Shown: positions 41,368-50,317 of the stretch, piece after piece
How positions within the stretch are numbered: the first letter of the stretch is position 1
How the letters are laid out: the number at the start of each line of letters is the position of its first letter
From: JAEUIX01 sp964611125
Lineage (GTDB): Bacteria; Planctomycetota; Phycisphaerae; Phycisphaerales; UBA1924
NCBI GenBank assembly: GCA_964611125.1
Contig: CAZSZO010000012.1
Span: forward strand, 1-64,000
Direction of reading: 5' to 3'
DNA: 64,000 nt
Made by a program: the position numbers and the translations under genes
The notes under the pieces: generated by a model
What the model was told of the DNA's origin: nothing
The model's input: the letters and a program-made list of their open reading frames with translations, nothing else
Database searches by the model: none

Positions 41368-41671
41368 CGACGTGCAGACGCAGATGATCGCGGCGGGGCT
41401 GCCGGGGAGCGCGGTGGACGCGTTCCTGGCGTCGGTGACGGCCGCGGGGTACAACCTGACGCCGACGGGGGGCGGCTCGCCGGTGGGGGCGACCACGAGC
41501 GTGCCGGGGTGCACGCTGGAGAACGTGCCGGGGATGCCGGGGTGGTTCGTGGTGACGGTGGAGTACACGACCGGCAAATTCTGCAAGGTGCTGCGGGTGC
41601 CCAACGGGAGCGGGGGATTCTTTCACACGGCGATCGGGCAACCGCTGACGAGCGGGGGGGCGTCGTCTTGA
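41354..41671 (+). CDS. Small unknown prophage protein
   Basis: This 105-residue protein overlaps the methyltransferase end. It starts MAMRDDVQTQMIAAGL and ends in a beta-rich part (WFVVTVEYTTGKFCKVLRVP). No family is recognised. It faces the integrase gene tail to tail, seven bases away. Confidence 0.5.
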   Translation: MAMRDDVQTQMIAAGLPGSAVDAFLASVTAAGYNLTPTGGGSPVGATTSVPGCTLENVPGMPGWFVVTVEYTTGKFCKVLRVPNGSGGFFHTAIGQPLTSGGASS

Positions 41672-41678
41672 AGGTGGC

Positions 41679-42944
41679 CTAGCCGTGCCGGGCGGCGAAG
41701 TCGACAGCGCCGGCGGATGGCCCAGGATCGACGTAGCCGGCGGTGGTGCTCGCCGAGCTGTGGCCGAGCTGCTCGCCGGCGGCTTTGAGGCTCTCGAGCT
41801 CGCGGATCCACGTGGCGCGGTTGTGGCGGAGCTGGCGAGGTGACCAGCGGGCCGCCTTCAGGCGGGCTTGATAGCCGGCCCACTCGGGCGAGTCGGTCCG
41901 CGGCGGCGGGTTCGCCTCTGTGAACGCTCGATCGCAAGCCTTGCGGATGGCGTGGCCATACCCCCAGACGGTGTAGTGCGGGCCCGATCGCTTGCCGTTG
42001 GAGAACGCGCCGCGGAAGCACCACTCGGCGGGATCCGCCGGCAGCCAGGGCTTAAGTATCTTGAGCGCGCCCGGGCCCAGCAGGACCACGCGGGGCTTGT
42101 CCACGTGGTCGGTCTTGTTCCACTCGGCTGAGACGTGGTAGGCCATGACCTTGGGGTTGGACGTGGGGCGGAGATCCCGCGGGCGAATCGACACGACCTC
42201 GCACGGCCGCATGCCGGTGGCGAGCTGAAGGCGGACCATCGCGGCGACGACGGGCTGGGCGTGCTTGAGCGAGGCCTCGACCTCGCCCTGCGGGACGCTC
42301 ACCACGCGGCCGCCCTCGCGCGGCGGCGGCATGCCGGCGGCGACGCCGCGGCCGCGCTTGAGGGGACGCACGGCCTTGAGGGCTTGCCAGATCTCGGGGC
42401 GGACCAGCTCCTGCTCGACGCCCCACCTGAAGAGATCAACGATCACCGAGACGTAGAGGTTGATGGTGGTGCGGTTCCACATTTGCTGGGGATGACCGGC
42501 CATCCACTCGCGGAAACGGAGCAACGCCGCGGGGCCAAACTCATCGGGCGGCCGCTGGGCCAGGCCGGCGCGGTAGAGCCAGCGCATGGCGTCGGCGGCC
42601 CGGCCCGCGGTGCGGGTGGGCTTGTCGCGCTTGCGGTAGACGCTGCGGGCCCAGATCGCGTAGCGGTCGCCCAGTTCCTCCACCGAGTAGATCGGGAGCG
42701 TGGGGAGGGGCCATTGCCGCTGATTGGCCAGCCAGGCGGCGATCACCTCGTCATACGCGGCGTCGGCCTCGGGGCTGCCCCATTTGCCGAGGTAGACGTG
42801 CTGACCGTTGAGCCGCACCCGGGCGCTGTAGCGATGCTGCTGCATCGCCGGGGCGGCCGGGCGTGAAGCACGCCGCGGCCGCGGGGGTGCGAGTGGGGGT
42901 GCTACAGGGGTTGTGCGGGTCGAATTCGAACCGGATGCGGGCAT
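41679..42944 (-). CDS. int: Tyrosine recombinase integrase
   Basis: This integrates and excises the prophage at the neighbouring tRNA-Ala. The 421-residue protein has the N-terminal arm/SAM-like regions and the catalytic domain: first Arg in ATGMRPCEV, second Arg at 373 in RQLRHNR, His395 in LGHSS, and nucleophile Tyr404 in AGYVD. The His of the usual HxxR box is Arg (RQLR), an accepted but less common variant. I chose the ATG at 42944 (GAGG upstream). A start at 42974 lacks a ribosome-binding site, and the longest frame runs into the tRNA. Confidence 0.88.
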   Translation of the reverse strand: MPASGSNSTRTTPVAPPLAPPRPRRASRPAAPAMQQHRYSARVRLNGQHVYLGKWGSPEADAAYDEVIAAWLANQRQWPLPTLPIYSVEELGDRYAIWARSVYRKRDKPTRTAGRAADAMRWLYRAGLAQRPPDEFGPAALLRFREWMAGHPQQMWNRTTINLYVSVIVDLFRWGVEQELVRPEIWQALKAVRPLKRGRGVAAGMPPPREGGRVVSVPQGEVEASLKHAQPVVAAMVRLQLATGMRPCEVVSIRPRDLRPTSNPKVMAYHVSAEWNKTDHVDKPRVVLLGPGALKILKPWLPADPAEWCFRGAFSNGKRSGPHYTVWGYGHAIRKACDRAFTEANPPPRTDSPEWAGYQARLKAARWSPRQLRHNRATWIRELESLKAAGEQLGHSSASTTAGYVDPGPSAGAVDFAARHG

Positions 42945-42979
42945 CGTAAACCTCGATGCCGGCGGGACTTGCATGGGAA

Positions 42980-43052
42980 TGGAGCGGAAGAGATTTGAAC
43001 TCTCGACCTCGTCATTGCGAACGACGCGCTCTACCAACTGAGCTACCGCCCC
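42980..43052 (-). tRNA. tRNA-Ala (CGC), phage attachment site
   Basis: A complete cloverleaf: 7-bp acceptor stem with the G3:U70 wobble that identifies tRNA-Ala, D arm, anticodon loop TTCGCAA (anticodon CGC, codon GCG), and T arm with TTCAAAT. The 3' CCA is not encoded. The 3' half (about 42980-43005) faces the integrase and is the likely core of the right attachment site. The matching left copy would be outside the window. Confidence 0.92.
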
Positions 43053-43185
43053 AACATTCCAACCAATCTACGGGCTGAACGGGGTTGCCGTTCAATCGGG
43101 CGGAAGCGTAGGCCAGTCGCCCGCCCCGGGTGAACCCCACGCGAATCCGGACCGCCAGCACCGCTTCGCCTTCGGCCGGCGCCGA

Positions 43186-45534
43186 TCAGAACAATCCAGG
43201 CCCATCGTCGTTTCTGACCGGAACGAGCTTGCCGTTGACGAGGCGCATCTTCGGCTTGGGCGCGTCGGCCTTGGCCTTGGGCTGGTTCCCCTTGCCTCCC
43301 TTGGAGGATGGGGTGGGAGCGGTTGGGGCGGGGGTGGGGGGTGTGCGGGGGGTGGGGGGGGTGGGGGGCTTGCCCTTCTCAGTCTTGCCGGGATTCTTGC
43401 TGGGGGCGCCGCGCTCGCCCGTTCGCCGGACCTTGGTCGGCTGCTGGGCGTCGAGGTCGCCCAGCAGGCTGGGCTGGGGCGCCTCCGCCCTCGGCGTGCC
43501 GGCGAGCGTGCGGGGCTTGGGGAGCGAGGCGGGAGAGCCAGCAGTGGGGGTTGAAGGCGCCTTGGAAGGCGTAGGGGCGGCGTCGGCGGCGACCGGCACG
43601 ATGATGACCCCGTCCTGGTCGGCGGGGTCCTCGTCCTTGACGGCCTTGCCGTCTTCGTTGAGCTGGATGTCGGCGATGGCGGTGCGTTTGCGGGCCTGCG
43701 CCAGCAGCGAGTCGTAGATCTGCCTGGCCTCGACGCCGTTGATGAGCGCCACGGCCTGGGAGATCTCGCCGATGTACCGCTCGAACACATCGCGCCGCTC
43801 GCTCTCGCGGCGCAGCTTGAGCCGCTTGCGCAGATACGCCCCGAGCTTGCGGCCGCACTCCATCAGGGCGAGCTTCATCTCCTTGCGGATCTCGTCGTAG
43901 TCGGCGATCGCCTCCTTGCTCTCGCTGGTGAAGGGCACCCACACGCTGGCCATGTGGATCATGATCACCAGCGGGCCCACCGGCACGCCGCCGCGGGGCT
44001 GCTGGAGGTCGTAGTTCCGCCAGTTGGTCTCCGCAACGGCCTTGAAGCTTGAGCACGCCGACTGCTGGAAGAGCAGCGGCACGCGATTGGCGAAGCGGAT
44101 CACCCGCGCCGAGTCGTCCGCGGCCAGTTCGCCGCCGAAGGCGATGGCCGCCTCGATCAGGAACGGCCGGCCGCGGTACACCGCCGGCTCGCGGCTCGAC
44201 GCGGCGTAGAACTCCGCCCGCACGCCCTTGAACATGCCCTTGAGAAGTTGCTGCACGCCGATGGGGGCCAGGCAGTCGGTCGGCGGCGGCGGGAGCTTGG
44301 CTTCCTGCAGCTCCTGGAAGAGCTTCTCGGCCGTGGAGGAGTCGATGTCGCCCGCCTTGGTGCGGCTGGTGACGCCGATCTTGTCGCACAGCGACGACGC
44401 GGTTGACGAGCTGACCCGGCAGAACTTGTCCTGCAGCAGCGCGTAGAGCGAGTAGTTGGCCCGCTCCTGCTCGGCCTCCTTGAGCATCTGCAGCAGGATG
44501 CCCAGCTCAATACCCTTGGGGTGCGGCTGAATCTCCTGAGTCTCGCTCGGCAGGTCCGCGACGCCGCGGGGGAAGACCACCACGCCGCTGTACTCGGTAG
44601 TGACCTCGGGAAGGATGGGCGCAGACGGCTGGGCCGGGGCGTCCTGAGCCGGCGAGCCCGGCTGCGGCGCGCCTTCGCGGCTGGTGGGGGCCGACGCGGG
44701 CGCGGCGGCGCCCCGGCCGGTGAGCAGGGGGGCCTCGTCCTCCTCGACCGTCTCGCGCGAGGGGCGAACGAAGGTGAACCGGGCGTGCGGGTTGGCGATG
44801 GCGGTGAGCTCGAGGAACTCATCGACGCTGCCGCGCCCGCGCTGATACTTGCCGTCGAGCTCGATCGACACGCACGTGCCGGTGGGGAAGTCGGGCACGG
44901 GCATGAAGATCGCCTCGCGGGCCCCGGGGCAGAGGGTGCGGAGGCGATCGGGGGGGAAGTCGTCGGTCTCCTGATCGACAGTGACCTCGGCCCGGTTGGT
45001 CTTGGTGTTCATCGCCAGCTCGATGTGGTGAGCCGGCTTCCGGGCGGAAGGGCGGGTGTGGATCACCATCGGCTTGCCGGTGGTGAGGAGCCCGTACATG
45101 CCCGCGGCGGAGATGCCGATCCCCTGTTGGCCGCGCGACATCTTGAGGCGGTGGAACTTCGAGCCGTAGAGCAGCCGTCCGAAGATGTGCTCGACCTGCT
45201 TGCGGACGATGCCGGGGCCGTTGTCGACGATGGTGATGCGGTAGCGGCTGGACTTCGCCGAGGCGGGGCGATCGGGCTGGAGGTCCTCGATGGCGACGAT
45301 CACGTCGGGGAGGATCCCGGCTTCCTCGCACGCGTCGAGGGAGTTGTCGACCGCCTCCTTGACGGTGGTCAGCAGCGCCTTGCGCGGGTTGTCAAACCCC
45401 AGCAGGTGGCGGTTCTTGGCGAAGAACTCGCTGACGGAGATATCCCGCTGCTTGGTCGCCATGGACTCGGCCGTGGCGCGCGGAGCGGATTTGGGCTTGT
45501 TCGCGGGTTGATCGAGAACCACTGGTTCAGCCAT
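43186..45534 (-). CDS. top6B: DNA topoisomerase VI subunit B
   Basis: This is the ATPase subunit of a type IIB topoisomerase, which with subunit A passes one DNA duplex through another. The 782-residue protein has the GHKL ATP-binding boxes: EAVDNSLDACEEAG near 57-70, VDNGPGI near 104, and GQQGIGISAAGMYG near 134. The transducer-like region follows, with a Pro/Ala-rich insertion around 285-320. The last 150 residues are a disordered Pro/Lys-rich tail. Start at 45534 with GGAGG upstream. It is common in archaea, rare in bacteria. No subunit A is in the window. Confidence 0.88.
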   Translation of the reverse strand: MAEPVVLDQPANKPKSAPRATAESMATKQRDISVSEFFAKNRHLLGFDNPRKALLTTVKEAVDNSLDACEEAGILPDVIVAIEDLQPDRPASAKSSRYRITIVDNGPGIVRKQVEHIFGRLLYGSKFHRLKMSRGQQGIGISAAGMYGLLTTGKPMVIHTRPSARKPAHHIELAMNTKTNRAEVTVDQETDDFPPDRLRTLCPGAREAIFMPVPDFPTGTCVSIELDGKYQRGRGSVDEFLELTAIANPHARFTFVRPSRETVEEDEAPLLTGRGAAAPASAPTSREGAPQPGSPAQDAPAQPSAPILPEVTTEYSGVVVFPRGVADLPSETQEIQPHPKGIELGILLQMLKEAEQERANYSLYALLQDKFCRVSSSTASSLCDKIGVTSRTKAGDIDSSTAEKLFQELQEAKLPPPPTDCLAPIGVQQLLKGMFKGVRAEFYAASSREPAVYRGRPFLIEAAIAFGGELAADDSARVIRFANRVPLLFQQSACSSFKAVAETNWRNYDLQQPRGGVPVGPLVIMIHMASVWVPFTSESKEAIADYDEIRKEMKLALMECGRKLGAYLRKRLKLRRESERRDVFERYIGEISQAVALINGVEARQIYDSLLAQARKRTAIADIQLNEDGKAVKDEDPADQDGVIIVPVAADAAPTPSKAPSTPTAGSPASLPKPRTLAGTPRAEAPQPSLLGDLDAQQPTKVRRTGERGAPSKNPGKTEKGKPPTPPTPRTPPTPAPTAPTPSSKGGKGNQPKAKADAPKPKMRLVNGKLVPVRNDDGPGLF

Positions 45535-45689
45535 TGCGCGCCCTCCATGGCGGCGGTGATGTTCCGAGCAGATTGCAGGGTGCAGGTTATCCGGGCCCAG
45601 CGTAGCAGGGTCCAGGGTGGAAGGGCCCAAGAAGGTCCCATGGAACGGCCAGCAGGGGAGGTGGCGCCCGGGCGGTCCTATGCTGCGAT
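45535..45689. promoter_or_regulatory. Divergent intergenic region
   Basis: These 155 bases lie between the topoisomerase gene (leftward) and the Nudix gene (rightward), so both promoters should be here. I see no clear -35/-10 pair. CAGGGTGCAGG and CAGGGTCCAGGGTGG give a loose direct repetition. Confidence 0.4.
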
Positions 45690-46298
45690 GTGACCACTTC
45701 CTCATCTTCCTCCGCCCCGCAACCCCCGTCCCCACCCTCCCCCCCCTCCGATTTCCCCCGTCCCGTCGTCATGGAACGGCGGCCGCTCCACCACGGCCGG
45801 AAGTTCGACTACGAGCAGTTGGTGCTCCGCTCGCCGACGGGGCGGGTCTACACCCGCGAGTTGGTTCGCCACCCGGGCGCCGTGGTGGTGGTCCCCGTGG
45901 CCCGCCGGCCGGAGGGCCTGCGGGTGGTGCTCATCCGCGTCTACCGGGCGTCGATCGACGCGATGTCGGTGGAGTGCTGCGCCGGCACCCTGGAAAAGGG
46001 GGAGGATCCCGCGGTTTGCGCCGGACGCGAGCTGATCGAGGAGACCGGCTTCGAGGCCGGCCGGATCGTCTCGCTCGGGGCGTTCCGCACCTCGCCAGGG
46101 CTGTCGGATGAGATGATGCATGCGTTTGCCGCGACGGAACTCAAGCACGTCGGACAGGACCTCGAAGAAGACGAGGACATCGAGGTGTTCCAAGTCGCCC
46201 CCCAGGAAGCTCTGGCGATGATCGACCGCGGCGAAATCGCCGATGGCAAGTCCATCGCGGCGCTCCTGATCGCCCACCGGCGCGGCGCCCTCGACTGA
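45690..46298 (+). CDS. Nudix hydrolase, ADP-ribose pyrophosphatase type
   Basis: This hydrolyses a nucleoside diphosphate linked to another group, probably ADP-ribose. The complete Nudix box G-x5-E-x7-REL-x-EE-x-G is present (GTLEKGEDPAVCAG, then RELIEETGF). The overall length (202 residues from a GTG) and the VVVVPV, VLIRVYR segments match the ADPRase-like group. The Ser/Pro-rich first 25 residues are unusual; an ATG at 45771 (MERRPLHH) may be the true start. Confidence 0.8.
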   Translation: MTTSSSSSAPQPPSPPSPPSDFPRPVVMERRPLHHGRKFDYEQLVLRSPTGRVYTRELVRHPGAVVVVPVARRPEGLRVVLIRVYRASIDAMSVECCAGTLEKGEDPAVCAGRELIEETGFEAGRIVSLGAFRTSPGLSDEMMHAFAATELKHVGQDLEEDEDIEVFQVAPQEALAMIDRGEIADGKSIAALLIAHRRGALD

Positions 46299-46377
46299 GC
46301 GCGCCGGGCGAAACCTGCGCCCGGTCCGTCCTCGCCGATATGCTCATTGGCATCGTCCCACCGCTCGGCGCCCCCGT

Positions 46378-47484
46378 ATGGCCCTTCGTGACTCAGAATC
46401 CTGGCGGGAACAACCGTCCGACCCTTCCGACCGCGAGGGCGGCTGGCGCGGCGCGTTCGCGCGGCTCTTCGCCCCCGGCGCGAGCTTCTATGACTGGGCC
46501 CTGCCGCTCTACACGGCGTGGGGGATCCGCGTACGCCTGCACGTGCTCTTCATCCTGATCGAGGGCGGGCTGCTGCTCGACGCCATGAAAGATCAGCGGC
46601 TGATGTGGGCGATCCTGAGCCCGCTGGCGGTCTTTCTGCTGGTGCTGCCGCACGAATACGGCCACTGCCTCGCCTGCCGGTGGCGCGGGGGTGACGCCGA
46701 CGACATCCTGCTCTGGCCTCTGGGCGGCCTCGCCTCCTGCCGTCCGCCGCACAACTGGAAAGACAGCCTGATCACGACGCTGGGCGGCCCGATGACGCAC
46801 GTGGTGCTGGCGCCGGTGCTCGCCGGGGCGGTGCTCCTCAGCGGCCTGAGCGCGAACGTCCTGCTGTTCAACCCGCTGTATCAGTGGTCGGCCCTCGGCG
46901 GCGAGTCGGCGACCTATTGGCAGGTGGCCATCTGGGTGATGTACTGCGCGAACATCAAGCTCTTCCTGTTCAACATGCTGCTGCCGATGTTCCCCATGGA
47001 CGCCGGGCGGGTGCTGCAGGAGTTGCTCTGGCGCAAGATCGGCTGGAAGCGGTCGATGGCCGTGGCGGTGAATGTCGGCCTCGCGGTCGCGATCGTGATC
47101 GGCGTCCTGAGCGCGATCTCGATGGCGACGGCCCGCGGCAGCGGGATGCTGCTGGGGCTCGCGTTCTTTGGCGGCATGACCTGCTGGCAGGAGAAGCAGC
47201 GGCTCCGACTGATGGAGCTCGCCGGCGATGAGCCCACGGAGTTTGAATTCAACGAGTCCCTCCGCATGCGCCCCGAGGATGACGAGCGGGAGCGCCGCAA
47301 GCAGGAGGCCGCGGACCGCAAGGCCCGGCTCGCCGCGGAGCGCAAGGCCGAGGACGCCCGGCGCGAGCAGGAAGAAGTCGACCGCATCCTGGCCAAGATC
47401 GCCGCCGCCGGCCTGGCCAGCCTCACCCGGGCCGAGAAGCGGACCCTCGAGAACGCCACGGCCAAGAAGCGCGGCGGCGGATGA
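46378..47484 (+). CDS. M50 family intramembrane metalloprotease
   Basis: This 368-residue membrane protein has the zinc motif HEYGH near residue 92 and the second motif FPMDAGR near 205 (D as third ligand), typical of site-2 proteases. It has about six hydrophobic segments between 45 and 265. The C-terminus is a charged coiled coil ending in EVDRILAKIAAAGLASLTRA, which is also found at the end of the rhomboid encoded next. A role in regulated membrane proteolysis is likely; substrate unknown. Confidence 0.8.
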   Translation: MALRDSESWREQPSDPSDREGGWRGAFARLFAPGASFYDWALPLYTAWGIRVRLHVLFILIEGGLLLDAMKDQRLMWAILSPLAVFLLVLPHEYGHCLACRWRGGDADDILLWPLGGLASCRPPHNWKDSLITTLGGPMTHVVLAPVLAGAVLLSGLSANVLLFNPLYQWSALGGESATYWQVAIWVMYCANIKLFLFNMLLPMFPMDAGRVLQELLWRKIGWKRSMAVAVNVGLAVAIVIGVLSAISMATARGSGMLLGLAFFGGMTCWQEKQRLRLMELAGDEPTEFEFNESLRMRPEDDERERRKQEAADRKARLAAERKAEDARREQEEVDRILAKIAAAGLASLTRAEKRTLENATAKKRGGG

Positions 47485-47707
47485 GCGTTCGGGGTCGCCC
47501 GGCCGCCCGGCCGCTCTGCCGGAGGCCGCTCCCCCACACCGCCCCCCCGCACCGCCCTCCGCAAAATCGAGGGGCTCGCTCCCGGAACAATGAGGCAGCC
47601 GGAAGAAAGCCCGCCCGCTCGCGCGTAGCGTTCGCCCGGTGTCGGCCCTCTCCCGCAGCGCTCTCCCCGCCTCCCCCGATCCGATCCAAGATCCGAGACC
47701 TCCCCCG

Positions 47708-48874
47708 ATGGGCCTCGCCGACCGCGACTACTACCGCAAGGACATTGATTCCCTCCAGCGCGGCTCCCGCGTCGGCGTTCTGGGGTTTCTTTCGATCAAC
47801 ACCTGGTTGATCGTCGTGAACGTCGCGATCTTCTTCGTGGCGGTGGGGATGTCGTCGACTCCGGCGCTGCGGGCGCCGCTCTTCTACCAGCCCCGGTTCG
47901 AGGCGACGACGACTCCCGCCCAGATGGTCCGCGCCCGCTACCTGCCCCAGGCCATCAGGCCGAATCTGCCGGTGCAGACCATCGAGCTCTACGACCCTGA
48001 GACGGTCGTGCAGACCCCGCAGGGCCAGGCCTTCGTGGTGATCGGCCAGCAGCAGGTGGCGATGGTCTCGTGGCTTGACTTTGCCGGGCACTTCTCGACT
48101 GATCGGGTGATCTGGCGGTGGGAGATCTGGCGGTTCCTCACCTTCCAGTTCCTGCACGCAAGCCCGATGCACCTGCTGCTGAACATGATGGGCCTCTACT
48201 TCTTCGGCGGCCTCGTCGAGCAGTATCTGGGGTCCTACCGCTACGCGGCGTTCTATCTCACCTGCGGCATCTTCGGGGCCGTCAGCTACCTCGCGCTCAA
48301 CCTGCTGGGCGCCTATATCTTCCCGCACACGCGCATTCCCGGCCTGCTGTTCGAAGACCCCGCCACGCCGCTGGTGGGCGCCTCGGCGGGGATCTTCGGC
48401 GTCCTGATGGCCGCGGCGTTCATCGCGCCCAAGTCCATCGTCCACGTCTTTGGGATCATCCCGCTGAAGACGCGCACCGCGGTGTACCTGTTCACGGGCA
48501 TTTCCGTCTACAACCTCGTCTTCGGCTCGGCCAACGCCGGCGGCGAAGCCGCCCACGTGGGCGGCGCCATCGCGGGCTACTTCTTCATCCGCCGCACGCA
48601 CCTGCTGCGCGACTTTTTCGACATCCTGGGACAAGGCGGGAGGAGCGGGGGCGGCGGCCGGGGGGCGGGGAGCGGCGGCGCCGGGGGGCCGGCCCGCGGG
48701 CGCGCCGGTGGGCGCGGCGGCGCTTTGGGCGGCGCTCTGGGGGGCGGGATCACCGCCGAGGTGGACCGCATCCTGGCGAAGGTTCGTGAGCAGGGCCTGC
48801 AATCCCTGAGCGACAGCGAGAAGCAGACGCTGCGCGACGCCACTTCGGCCCAGCGGGGCGCATCGCGTGGGTGA
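47708..48874 (+). CDS. Rhomboid family serine protease
   Basis: This intramembrane serine protease of 388 residues has the catalytic Ser in GASAG near 225, His in AAHVGG near 283, and the conserved LLNMMGLYFFGG segment. A long domain precedes the catalytic core. The Gly/Arg-rich linker (315-350) leads to a C-terminal EVDRILAKVREQGLQSLSDS helix shared with the M50 protein upstream. The start at 47708 has CCTCCCCCG upstream rather than a clear ribosome site. It overlaps tgt by 8 bases. Confidence 0.82.
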   Translation: MGLADRDYYRKDIDSLQRGSRVGVLGFLSINTWLIVVNVAIFFVAVGMSSTPALRAPLFYQPRFEATTTPAQMVRARYLPQAIRPNLPVQTIELYDPETVVQTPQGQAFVVIGQQQVAMVSWLDFAGHFSTDRVIWRWEIWRFLTFQFLHASPMHLLLNMMGLYFFGGLVEQYLGSYRYAAFYLTCGIFGAVSYLALNLLGAYIFPHTRIPGLLFEDPATPLVGASAGIFGVLMAAAFIAPKSIVHVFGIIPLKTRTAVYLFTGISVYNLVFGSANAGGEAAHVGGAIAGYFFIRRTHLLRDFFDILGQGGRSGGGGRGAGSGGAGGPARGRAGGRGGALGGALGGGITAEVDRILAKVREQGLQSLSDSEKQTLRDATSAQRGASRG

Positions 48875-50207
48875 CCCTGTTCGGCTGACCATCCTTGGGC
48901 GCTCGGCCCGGTCGCGGGCCCGCCTCGGGCGCGTCTCGACCCCGCATGGCGAGTTCGACACCCCGGCGTTCATGCCCGTCGGCACACGCGGCACAGTCAA
49001 AGGCGTGCCGCCCCACCTGGTGGCCGCCACCGGCGCCCAGATCTGCCTGGCCAACACCTACCACCTGATGCTCCGGCCGGGCTCGGAGCTGGTCGCGCGC
49101 ATGGGCGGCCTGCATGAGTTCATCAACTGGCCCCGTCCGATCCTGACCGATAGCGGCGGCTACCAGGCCTATTCGATGGCCGACATCAACGCCATCGATG
49201 ACGACGGGGTGACGTTCATGTCGATCATCGACGGCGCCACCGTGCGGCTGACGCCTGAGCGGGCGATGGAGGTCCAGAACCAGCTCGGGGCCGACATCAT
49301 CATGGCCTTTGACGACTGCCCGCCCTCGGCCCAGCCGGAGGTCGCCGGCGGGGCCAGCGGAGATGACGCGGCGCCGGACGCAACGCCCGCCGAACAGCCC
49401 GCCGACCCGCGTCTGCTTCGGGCCGTTCGGCGCGACTCCGGGCGCGGGGCCGCGAGCGAGCGGGCTGGGGGTGGTGGCGGGGCACGCAAGGGCGACTACG
49501 ACCACGCCCAGCGCCTCGCCACCGCCAACGAGCGGACCATCCGCTGGCTGGAGCGGTGCAAGCGGGCCCACGCCCGCGCGGGCGATCAGGCGCTCTTCGG
49601 AATCATCCAGGGCGGGGCTGATCTCGACCGCCGGACCTGGTCGGCCCAGCGGGTGACGGCCATCGACCTGCCGGGCTACGCCATCGGCGGGGTGGCCGTG
49701 GGTGAGCAATTCGAGGACATTGTGCGTGTCGTCCGCCACACGGCGCCGCTCATGCCGGATGACAAGCCCCGTTATCTGATGGGCGTGGGGTATGAGCGCG
49801 ACCTGCTGGCGGCGGTGCTGAGCGGGGTGGACATGTTCGATTGCGTGCTGCCGACGCGCAACGGGCGCAATGCGTGCGCCTTCACGCCGGCCGGGGCGCT
49901 GAAGCTCCGCAACGCCAAGTATGCCGAGGATCCGGGGCCCCTGCAGCCGGGGTGCGATTGCCTGGCGTGCGCCGGAGCGCCGGGCGGGGGGCCCGAATCC
50001 AGCAAGGGCTTCTCGCGGGCCTACATCCGTCACCTGTTCATCGCGGGGGAGATGCTGGGGCCGATCCTCGTGAGCATCCATAATCTGCGGCATTTTCAGA
50101 GTTTCATGGCGGATGTTCGGGCCGCGATCGTGACCGATGCCTGGGAGGCCCTGATTGATCGGTATCCGGTCGCCTCTCCCGGGGTTTCAGCCCTCCCGGC
50201 GTCCTAA
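48867..50207 (+). CDS. tgt: tRNA-guanine transglycosylase
   Basis: This exchanges G34 for the queuosine precursor in tRNAs with GUN anticodons. Key residues: TDSGG near 94-98 (first catalytic Asp), DCVLPTRNGR near 325 (second Asp), and zinc ligands CDCLAC near 361-366 with a later His (IHNLRHF). At 446 residues it is about 70 longer than usual, due to an Ala/Gly-rich insertion at about 155-212. It is followed by yajC and secDF, the classical arrangement. The GTG start overlaps the rhomboid gene. Confidence 0.92.
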   Translation: MGDPVRLTILGRSARSRARLGRVSTPHGEFDTPAFMPVGTRGTVKGVPPHLVAATGAQICLANTYHLMLRPGSELVARMGGLHEFINWPRPILTDSGGYQAYSMADINAIDDDGVTFMSIIDGATVRLTPERAMEVQNQLGADIIMAFDDCPPSAQPEVAGGASGDDAAPDATPAEQPADPRLLRAVRRDSGRGAASERAGGGGGARKGDYDHAQRLATANERTIRWLERCKRAHARAGDQALFGIIQGGADLDRRTWSAQRVTAIDLPGYAIGGVAVGEQFEDIVRVVRHTAPLMPDDKPRYLMGVGYERDLLAAVLSGVDMFDCVLPTRNGRNACAFTPAGALKLRNAKYAEDPGPLQPGCDCLACAGAPGGGPESSKGFSRAYIRHLFIAGEMLGPILVSIHNLRHFQSFMADVRAAIVTDAWEALIDRYPVASPGVSALPAS

Positions 50208-50317
50208 TATCCCGGTTCCTCCGGGACCCTGGGGCGACGTGGCCCCAAGGCGCCTGGATCGCGCCGCGTGCGCGCCGATCGGGCGCGCCGGGCGGTTGGT
50301 GCTTCGCTGAGCCTTCC

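Noticed and set aside
42945..43037. Longer integrase start inside the tRNA
   Set aside because: It would translate the tRNA-Ala gene; the ATG at 42944 has a ribosome-binding sequence and gives a normal protein.
50208..50317. Hairpin TGGGG...CCCCA after tgt considered as terminator
   Set aside because: Short stem and no T run; tgt-yajC are expected to be co-transcribed.
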